Below are positions 23,244 through 29,553 of a stretch of DNA of 32,004 nucleotides, piece by piece. Source of the stretch: Aquiluna sp. GTDB lineage: Bacteria > Actinomycetota > Actinomycetes > Actinomycetales > Microbacteriaceae. The DNA is taken from the NCBI GenBank assembly GCA_028095925.1, contig JAOHCW010000013.1, forward strand, positions 1-32,004. The letters run 5' to 3'. Both the position numbers and the translations under genes were made by a program. How positions within the stretch are numbered: the first letter of the stretch is position 1; each line of letters begins with the position of its first letter. Below the pieces are notes generated by a model that saw only the letters and a list, made by a program, of their open reading frames with translations, was not told the DNA's origin and did not search any database.

Positions 23244-23825
23244 ATGGCTAAGCACGCAAAGGTACCTAGAGGCCGAGGACGAGGTTTATTTGTCCTTGGC
23301 TACTTTTTCGTAGCCTCCCTAGTGATGGTCTCGGCTGTCGATCCCTATTCCGGAACCATAGCTTCGGCGAACTCGGTGGACACCTACCAACAGCCTCTCG
23401 TTACCTACCAGTCCCTCCAGTTAGTCCCGCTAAGTGCGGTTGACTATGGACGCGGCAGCTTTGAAGTCCTCACCGGTGAGCAAGCTCGCCCGATAACCGT
23501 CAAGCGCGCGCCAACTCCAGAGACCGGGAGCGTTAAGGGATTTGCTTTGAGCCAGGTCGAATCAAAGGGCTGGGATTATGACCAGTTCTCTTGCCTTGTA
23601 AAGCTGTGGGAGCGCGAGAGCAACTGGCGCTGGAATGCCACAAATAAGTCCTCCGGTGCCTACGGCATCCCGCAGTCGCTTCCGGCGACCAAAATGGCAA
23701 AGGCGGGAGCTGACTGGAGAACAAATCCTGAAACCCAGGTTCGCTGGGGCATTGGCTATATCGACGGCAGGTATGGATCGCCTTGTGCAGCCTTGGTGCA
23801 CTCTGACGAGCACAACTGGTACTAA
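23244..23825 (+). CDS. Lytic transglycosylase-like (SLT/Rpf-fold) exported protein
   Basis: A 193-residue protein with a basic start, one hydrophobic N-terminal segment (GLFVLGYFFVASLVMVSAVD, residues ~14-33) acting as signal or anchor, a Ser/Thr/Tyr/Gln-rich linker, and a C-terminal lysozyme-fold domain. The domain has FSCLVKLWERESNWRWNAT with the probable catalytic Glu, SSGAYGIPQSLPATKMA, and a final RYGSPCAALVHSDEHNWY. Such proteins cut peptidoglycan between sugar units. ATG at 23244 is preferred, with TTGGAGG close upstream (spacing is short, 3 nt); GTG at 23229 is the alternative. The TAA stop shares a base with the next ATG. Confidence 0.88.
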   Translation: MAKHAKVPRGRGRGLFVLGYFFVASLVMVSAVDPYSGTIASANSVDTYQQPLVTYQSLQLVPLSAVDYGRGSFEVLTGEQARPITVKRAPTPETGSVKGFALSQVESKGWDYDQFSCLVKLWERESNWRWNATNKSSGAYGIPQSLPATKMAKAGADWRTNPETQVRWGIGYIDGRYGSPCAALVHSDEHNWY

Positions 23826-24121
23826 TGGCTAGGGGCAAAAAACGTCGCGGAGCTCCAAAGCGCGAGTACGAAGAGCTTGATGTCACAAGACTGAGAATGT
23901 CCACCCCTCACACCGAGCAAAAGCGTGGGGGAGAGTTTCAAGTCCAGCAGACCATGGGCTCTAACGCCGAAGAGGGAAAGACCTGGATCTGTCCAGTTTG
24001 TGTGGTTGTCATAGAGCCAGGGGTTGTTCACACCGTGGCCTGGGATATCCACCGCGGGGTTCAATCCAGGCGCCACTTCCATAACCACTGCTGGAAGCTC
24101 TTTGATGGGATTCTTCCCTGA
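23825..24121 (+). CDS. Small zinc-ribbon-like protein of unknown function
   Basis: A 98-residue protein with a basic N-terminus (MARGKKRRGAPKR) and a C-terminal putative metal site: ICPVC (CxxC), then HTVAWDIHRGVQSRRHFHNH and CW, giving two Cys, several His and a third Cys. Actinobacterial homologues with the same CPxC...HxxHCW layout are often labelled ATP/GTP-binding protein in databases, but no nucleotide-binding motif is visible here. It is coupled on both sides by one-base overlaps (TAATG with the SLT gene, TGATG with the hydrolase), so the three genes are translated as a unit. Function unknown. Confidence 0.75.
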   Translation: MARGKKRRGAPKREYEELDVTRLRMSTPHTEQKRGGEFQVQQTMGSNAEEGKTWICPVCVVVIEPGVVHTVAWDIHRGVQSRRHFHNHCWKLFDGILP

Positions 24122-24825
24122 TGGAGATCACCTCAAACACTGTCCTTCCGGCAACGCGAGAAGACATAGAACTTCACACCGCAGATGGCCAGGTCCTGGT
24201 TGGCGAGCTGGCCCTTCCCGAGTCTGGAACCCCCACGGCAACGCTCATTACTTTGCATCCGCTTCCGACCCACGGCGGGTTTATGGACTCTCACGTCCTC
24301 CGCAAAGCCGCTAATCGCCTTCCTAAGCTTGCAAACCTTGCAGTTATTCGGTTCAACACCCGCGGCACATCATCGCCCAGAGGAGCCTCAACCGGCAGTT
24401 TCGACGGCGGTGTCCTAGAGCAGCACGATGTCGCGGCCGCAGTTGAATTTGCCAAGAGTCGAGGGCTGACGAACCTATGGCTAGTTGGTTGGTCCTTTGG
24501 CACCGAGCTTGCCATCAAGTACGGACCAGACCATGATATCTCAGGCGCAATCTTGCTCTCACCACCACTTCATAGAGCAAGCAAAGCGGATCTATTGCGC
24601 TGGAATCAGTTTGCAAAACCACTTATTGCCTTTGTGCCGGAGCTGGACGAGTTCTTGAAGCCCAGGGAGGCGGCTGAGCGATTCGCTCTAGTCCCGCATG
24701 CCAAGGTGCTGGCATTCGACGGAGAAAAACATCTTTGGGTGGGGGAGAGTGCGACCAGAAGGGTGCTCAACCAGATTGTTCAAGAGGTGAACCCCTCGGT
24801 TGGAACTCTCCCTACAAGCTTTTAG
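24121..24825 (+). CDS. Alpha/beta hydrolase
   Basis: A 234-residue cytoplasmic alpha/beta-hydrolase-fold protein. The nucleophile elbow is GWSFG with S125. Asp176 (PELDEF) and H204 (EKHLW) are reasonable triad partners. The oxyanion-region segment is LHPLPTHGGFMDSH, and FNTRGTSSPRGAST resembles the loop in dienelactone-hydrolase-like or YqiA/YheT-like enzymes. There is no signal peptide. The substrate cannot be told from sequence. Coupled to the zinc-ribbon gene by a one-base overlap, and its TAG stop overlaps the stop of the convergent permease gene by 4 bp (TTAG). Confidence 0.85.
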   Translation: MEITSNTVLPATREDIELHTADGQVLVGELALPESGTPTATLITLHPLPTHGGFMDSHVLRKAANRLPKLANLAVIRFNTRGTSSPRGASTGSFDGGVLEQHDVAAAVEFAKSRGLTNLWLVGWSFGTELAIKYGPDHDISGAILLSPPLHRASKADLLRWNQFAKPLIAFVPELDEFLKPREAAERFALVPHAKVLAFDGEKHLWVGESATRRVLNQIVQEVNPSVGTLPTSF

Positions 24826-25874
24826 CGCAGCTGCTGGGTGGGCATCCAAACCTCGCGGATGATCAGCAGGATCGATGCGGCGACTGGAATAGCAATTAGC
24901 GCCCCGAGGATTCCCATCAGCGTTCCACCCATCAGGGCGGCAATCACAACTATGGAAGCCGGTACCGAAACAGCACGCTTCATGACCCTTGGGCTAATTA
25001 GGTAGGCCTCGACCTGGAGGTAAACCAGGTAGTAGATAACTGCCAAGAGGGCATAGCTCGAGCCTGAGAGGTAACTCACACCAACGACCAGCAAGCCTGC
25101 CGATGCGGGACCAACCAGCGGAATAAGGGCCAGCAAGAAGGCTGCAAGGCTGAGAAGAAGTGAGTACTGAGAGCCAACAATTGTCAAAAAGATAAACAGA
25201 ACGGTGGCGTGAAGCAGCGCCACTGAGGTTTGTCCCATAACCCAACGACCCACCGAGAGTGCGACCTGGTCAGTAAGTTTCTTGAACCGCTCACGCTTCG
25301 AGGCCGCGGTAAGTCTGGAGAGGTACTCCTTCATGGGCTCTAGCGACGCCATGAAGTAGATGCTCAGAATGACGACGATGATGAACCCGACCACGCCACT
25401 TAGTACCCCAAAGCCAACCTGCAACACTCCACCCAAAAGCGTCGGCCAGTTCGTCGTGTCAGTCAGGAATTCAAGTGCACCGTCAGCGGCTGCCGTGATG
25501 TTTCCACCAAGCTGAGCATCCCAAGAGGAGATTAGGTCGTTAGAAACCACGTTTGTCACGATGGTTGGGATCCGATTAATTAGCTTTCCCGCTTCGGTCA
25601 CAGCCGTTGGGATAATCGCCCAGAGCAAGAGTGCCACCGCACCCAAGAAGCCCGCAATAACGATAATGACGGCAAGTGGCCTGGGAAGCTTCCACTTGGT
25701 TAGGGCCCGAACTATGGGATCCATGCCAAGGGCAATGAAGAGGGCTATTCCGATGTAGGTGAGGATGGTTGCGGTTTGGGTAACCGCAGCACCGATAAGG
25801 ATTGCCGTGAGCACGCCGAGTCCACCAACCAGGCCAACCTGGAAGGCATTTGTGACTCTCGCCCGCTGCTCCAT
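24822..25874 (-). CDS. AI-2E family (PerM-like) transporter
   Basis: A 350-residue polytopic membrane protein with about seven to eight helices. Features of the AI-2E/PerM exporter family: an early paired helix (TAILIGAAVTQTATILTYIG), ALGMDPIVRALTKWKLPR, the amphipathic middle region, then IPLVGPASAGLLVV (PxVGP-like motif) and a C-terminal ALMGGTLMGILGALIAIPVA. The substrate is unknown; family members export AI-2 or act in Na+/H+ exchange and other roles. It starts 4 nt after the stop of the coiled-coil gene, with AAGGAA spanning that stop, so the two form an operon on the minus strand. Confidence 0.9.
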   Translation of the reverse strand: MEQRARVTNAFQVGLVGGLGVLTAILIGAAVTQTATILTYIGIALFIALGMDPIVRALTKWKLPRPLAVIIVIAGFLGAVALLLWAIIPTAVTEAGKLINRIPTIVTNVVSNDLISSWDAQLGGNITAAADGALEFLTDTTNWPTLLGGVLQVGFGVLSGVVGFIIVVILSIYFMASLEPMKEYLSRLTAASKRERFKKLTDQVALSVGRWVMGQTSVALLHATVLFIFLTIVGSQYSLLLSLAAFLLALIPLVGPASAGLLVVGVSYLSGSSYALLAVIYYLVYLQVEAYLISPRVMKRAVSVPASIVVIAALMGGTLMGILGALIAIPVAASILLIIREVWMPTQQLR

Positions 25875-25878
25875 CGCA

Positions 25879-26937
25879 CTATTCCTTTTCTAGGTCTGCA
25901 ACCACGCTACGCAGGTTTTCCAGATAAGTCTTGCTTGACAGCACCTTGTTCTCAAGCTCGGCAAGCTCTGCCTTGGCATTTCTCACGAGTTCTGCCGCCT
26001 CAGCCAGGGCCTTAGAACCCATTGCGACAGCTTGAAGCTCGGCGGACCTGACCAGTGCTTCGGCCTTCTCTCTGGCCTCTGTAAGCAAGCGCGACTGTGT
26101 CTTGGAGGTCTCAAGTTCGAGCGTTGCGACCTCGAGCCTGAGGGTCTTGGCAGCCTGCTTCAGGTCTGTAATGTCCTTTTGGGCTGACTCGAGATACTGC
26201 TGAGTCTGCAGCACCGCCTCGTTGTGCTTAGCCAGGTATTCCGCCTCTGCCTCTTTCCTGCGCTGAGCAATCTGGGCCTCAAGTTCGGCCAATAGCTTCT
26301 CCCGGACCTTTTCCTCCACTGAAATATCTGAGCTAAGGAGGTACTCCTTTGAGGCAAACCTTGCCTCTAGCTCTTGCTGCCTTGCCTCGAGTTCTCGTTT
26401 GGCGGTGGTGCGCATAGCCGCAATCTCCGTGGCGACCTGGCCCCTTAACCTGCCTGCCTCTACTTCAGCCGCACTCACTAGGGCAGTAGCACTGCGCTCT
26501 GCCTTTGCGATGAGCTGATCGGCCTCAATGCCGGCCTCTGAGAAGCGCCTAGCTGAGCGGCGCTCTGCCGCATCTAGCTGTTCCTGATAGCGCCTCTCGA
26601 CCTCTTCGGTCTTTGTAAGCAACTCAGCCTCGACGCTCTCGACGAGCTCCTGGGTCTCTTGCCGGGCCTTCTCACCGAGTTCAAGCGCAACCTGCTCGGC
26701 CGTGGAGAGAAGAGCGGATGCCTTTGCCCCAAGGGCCGAGTAGCTGGGCTGAGTTCTTAGGCCAAGTTCCTGTTCGGCCTCCTGCAAACGCTGATTGAGC
26801 CTGAGCGTCTCGGCTTGAAGTTCGGCGTTTTGCTCCTTGAGCCTCACCAGCTCTGCGCTGAGGGCTTTGAGCTCGCGTTCGACAGGCTGCGGGTCATAGC
26901 CCCGACGGACAATCTCGAAGCGAGAATCTGCTGCCAA
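25879..26937 (-). CDS. Coiled-coil protein with DivIVA-like N-terminus
   Basis: A 352-residue protein that begins with a DivIVA-like motif (FEIVRRGYDPQPVERELKAL, residues ~7-26) and is then almost all Ala/Glu/Leu/Lys/Arg heptad coiled coil to the end. There is no membrane segment. The layout is that of polar or septal scaffold proteins (DivIVA/Wag31, Scy or FilP-like). The start is TTG at 26937 with GGGGGTTAT upstream; no ATG is in frame near the motif. It is followed after 4 nt by the AI-2E-type permease, and is divergent from the 567-residue membrane-protein gene across a 64-bp gap. Function inferred from motif only. Confidence 0.78.
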   Translation of the reverse strand: MAADSRFEIVRRGYDPQPVERELKALSAELVRLKEQNAELQAETLRLNQRLQEAEQELGLRTQPSYSALGAKASALLSTAEQVALELGEKARQETQELVESVEAELLTKTEEVERRYQEQLDAAERRSARRFSEAGIEADQLIAKAERSATALVSAAEVEAGRLRGQVATEIAAMRTTAKRELEARQQELEARFASKEYLLSSDISVEEKVREKLLAELEAQIAQRRKEAEAEYLAKHNEAVLQTQQYLESAQKDITDLKQAAKTLRLEVATLELETSKTQSRLLTEAREKAEALVRSAELQAVAMGSKALAEAAELVRNAKAELAELENKVLSSKTYLENLRSVVADLEKE

Positions 26938-26959
26938 GAGATAACCCCCGATGTGCGAC

Positions 26960-26965
26960 TAAACT
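26960..26965 (+). promoter_or_regulatory. Candidate -10 box (TAAACT) for the 567-residue membrane-protein gene
   Basis: TAAACT in the 64-bp divergent gap, 36 nt before the ATG at 27002. The leader would contain GGAG (26990-26993), 8 nt before the ATG. A second possible box, TCTACT, lies nearer the gene. Confidence 0.35.
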
Positions 26966-27001
26966 TTTGTGAGCTAGCAAAGTCTACTCGGAGCTAATCA
27001 C

Positions 27002-28705
27002 ATGCGCTTTTGGCTTGCCCTTGTCCTATTCGTAGGCGGATTGGCAGCGGGCAGTGTCGGGGTCGTAAACCAAGTTGAAAACACCCCAATAGACACCATC
27101 ATCGCTTCCCAGGAGCTTGACCAGCCCACCACCTACGTGATGATCCCAAACAAGCTCCTCACCGCATACAGCGCTAGCCCAAAGATCACTGTTAGAGGCG
27201 GAGAGATATTTGTCGCGACGGGGCGCCAGAGCGACATCGAGGCCTGGCTTGAGGGAAGCCCATACGTTGAGCTAAGGCTAAGTATCGACGTTGCGCGGGA
27301 GACTGCGGAGCTTGCAGAGGTCTTGGTGGCAGGCAGTGGGAACCTCACGGACCCCAATGGCTCAGACATTTGGAAGCAAGAAATCAACGGTCGCTCACAG
27401 GTCACGCTCAATTTGGAGCAGGACAACCAGAGTGCAATCTTGGTGGCCTCAAACGGGCTGGAACTTGCCCCCAGAAGCATCGCGATTGAATGGGACATTG
27501 CAGACGAAGAGGTCGAAATACCGCCAATTACCTATGTTGGCGTTGGGCTGATGGCCCTCGGATCAATCGCTGGGCTCTGGGCTGCTATTGGCTTTGCCAA
27601 CAAGTACCGCTCATCTAGACGTCGAGGCCCAAAGCCTCCGAGGCGAAAGAGTCCGAGGAGGGCCGTATCCCAGGCTGGAGCCGGCCCAAGGCGCGGCAGA
27701 AGAGCCATGCAGCCAAATGCCTTTATCGCAATTGGCCTTAGCACTGCGCTGCTTAGTGGCTGCGTGGCGGAGTATGAGAACCCAGTTCTTTCTCCCAGCC
27801 CATTTTCGAGTCCAGAAATTCTCACCCCAGCACTGACCCGGGACCAGGTGAGCGAGATACTATTCGAAATCGCTGAGGTGGTCAGGGTTGCGGACGAGAA
27901 CAACGATCGCGAGTCCTTGGAGACCAGGGTCACCGGCCCAGCACTTGAGATGAGGCGCTTTGCCTACAACTTAATCTCTCGACTTGACCAGGAGGAGAGC
28001 ACTCTGGAGCCCCTGCTGGCTGGCCCCATTCAACTCTTCCTGCCTCCCGCCACGGACAGCTGGCCTCGCAACGTGATGGTGGTAACAGGTGAAGAGCAGC
28101 TTCAGATGCTGGTGCTCAGACAAGAGACCGTTAGAGACCAATACAAGCTTTTTCAATACATGTCGCTTTTGCCCGGAGCTGACTTCCCGGATGTGGCTTC
28201 AGAGCTCACGGGCGCGAGCTCGCTAAACCCGGACAACAAGTTCTTACTAGTTTCGCCTCGGCTGCTCGGGGAGGCGGTCGGTGATCTGCTCAACAACGGT
28301 GCGGATTCTTTGTGGGTAGACATCGTTGATCCAAACAATGACTACATCAAGGAAGTGGCATCTGTTCAGCGCGGTCTGGCCGAGACTCTCAGTAATGCAA
28401 ATCTGGAATTCCAGCATGAGCAGACAGATGACCCAATGGTCTTGTTGTCATCCCTTGATGGCGGCGCACTGGTTGGCATCTACATGATTGACACCTACAC
28501 AATTATCCCCAAGGAGCCCGGTGATGCTGTTGCCATTGCGGGCGACGAGGCTGTGCTGCTGGGAACCAGTGGATCTGCAACGGGCATAGAGACTCGCTAC
28601 GGCGCGATGCTGCTATTCCATATTCCAGTCACAGGTGGCGATGCTCAGGTGAGATTGCTTGGGGCAACGCAGCAGCTTCTGACCGCGGTAGCCTTGGGGT
28701 CGTAA
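27002..28705 (+). CDS. Large membrane protein with internal signal-peptide/lipobox segment
   Basis: A 567-residue protein I do not recognise as a known enzyme. Order: N-terminal hydrophobic signal/anchor (~3-22); an outside beta-rich domain (~25-175); a membrane helix (YVGVGLMALGSIAGLWAAIG, ~179-198); a strongly basic Arg/Pro/Lys loop (~203-235); a second hydrophobic stretch starting at M236 (MQPNAFIAIGLSTALLSGC) that ends in a perfect lipobox LSGC with C254; a Pro/Ser linker; and a mixed C-terminal domain (~280-567). The ATG of M236 (27707) is preceded by AGAAGAG, so it could also start a separate lipoprotein of 332 residues. The stop shares a base with the next ATG (TAATG). Similar proteins occur beside the thioredoxin/TPR gene in related genomes, as far as I recall. 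Confidence 0.8.
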   Translation: MRFWLALVLFVGGLAAGSVGVVNQVENTPIDTIIASQELDQPTTYVMIPNKLLTAYSASPKITVRGGEIFVATGRQSDIEAWLEGSPYVELRLSIDVARETAELAEVLVAGSGNLTDPNGSDIWKQEINGRSQVTLNLEQDNQSAILVASNGLELAPRSIAIEWDIADEEVEIPPITYVGVGLMALGSIAGLWAAIGFANKYRSSRRRGPKPPRRKSPRRAVSQAGAGPRRGRRAMQPNAFIAIGLSTALLSGCVAEYENPVLSPSPFSSPEILTPALTRDQVSEILFEIAEVVRVADENNDRESLETRVTGPALEMRRFAYNLISRLDQEESTLEPLLAGPIQLFLPPATDSWPRNVMVVTGEEQLQMLVLRQETVRDQYKLFQYMSLLPGADFPDVASELTGASSLNPDNKFLLVSPRLLGEAVGDLLNNGADSLWVDIVDPNNDYIKEVASVQRGLAETLSNANLEFQHEQTDDPMVLLSSLDGGALVGIYMIDTYTIIPKEPGDAVAIAGDEAVLLGTSGSATGIETRYGAMLLFHIPVTGGDAQVRLLGATQQLLTAVALGS

Positions 28706-29553
28706 TGACTGAATTTGGTAACGCTTTTGACCTCTCCAAGCTCTCCGGGGAGGAAGGTGGAAACACCGTCAGCGCCTGGCTTGTAAGCGGCGACGAGCAA
28801 ACTCTTCGCAGCTACCTAAAGCTCAGCGAACAGGTTCCCGTCCTGATGCTCATCAGTGACGACAGCGCAGACTCTGCTGCGGTGAAGACGCTCCTGACTA
28901 AGACCCTGGAGGCGAGCGAGGGTCGCTTCGCGGGTATCGAGATCAGCATGACCTCAGCACCCCAACTCGCTCAGGCAGTAGGCGTGTCCATGGCACCTGC
29001 GATGTTGGCAATACTCTCTGGACAGCCCGCACCACTCTTCCAGGGCAACATCGCCCAGGAGCAGTTTCTTCAGGTGCTCTCTCAGGTGCTGCAGCTTGCC
29101 AAGCAAAACAACATCACCGGCACAGTAAAGCTGGGAGCAGAACCCGAAAAGGAATCCGAGCCCCAGAAACCGCTCAGTCCCGAACACCAAGAGGCCTTTG
29201 CCGCAATTGAGCGAGGGGACTTTGCGGGAGCGAAGTCCAGCTACGAAAAGATTCTTGTTGAATACCCAAATGACCAAGAAGCCCATGCGGGTCTTGCGCA
29301 GGTAGAGCTCATGATTCGGCTGCAGGGCCGAGACCAAACTTCTGAGCTTGAGGCCGCGATGTTTGGCGCGGATCAGCTAATTGCCTCTAATGACGCAGAA
29401 GGCGCCTTCGAGCATCTTCTTGGCCTATTTGCAGAGCGAATCGATGATCGAGAAGCAATCAAGGAGAGACTGCTAAAGCTGTTTCTGATTCTCGGTAACG
29501 ATCACCCAGCGGTGCTTCAAGCCCGCAGGCGCCTAGCTTCTTTGATGTTCTAG
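28705..29553 (+). CDS. Thioredoxin-like/TPR protein without redox cysteines (CnoX-like)
   Basis: A 282-residue cytoplasmic protein. Residues ~1-135 follow a thioredoxin fold (VPVLMLISDDSADSAAVK, the cis-Pro segment GVSMAPAMLAI, and a final helix FLQVLSQVLQLAK). There is no CxxC motif and the protein contains no cysteine at all. Residues ~158-282 are TPR-like helices (AFAAIERGDFAGAKSSYEKI, then YPNDQEAHAGLAQVELM). This is the layout of E. coli CnoX (YbbN), a holdase that works with GroEL/DnaK; the redox part seems lost, as in other actinobacterial members. It is coupled to the membrane-protein gene by TAATG, and its stop overlaps glgB by 4 bp (CTAG). Confidence 0.88.
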   Translation: MTEFGNAFDLSKLSGEEGGNTVSAWLVSGDEQTLRSYLKLSEQVPVLMLISDDSADSAAVKTLLTKTLEASEGRFAGIEISMTSAPQLAQAVGVSMAPAMLAILSGQPAPLFQGNIAQEQFLQVLSQVLQLAKQNNITGTVKLGAEPEKESEPQKPLSPEHQEAFAAIERGDFAGAKSSYEKILVEYPNDQEAHAGLAQVELMIRLQGRDQTSELEAAMFGADQLIASNDAEGAFEHLLGLFAERIDDREAIKERLLKLFLILGNDHPAVLQARRRLASLMF

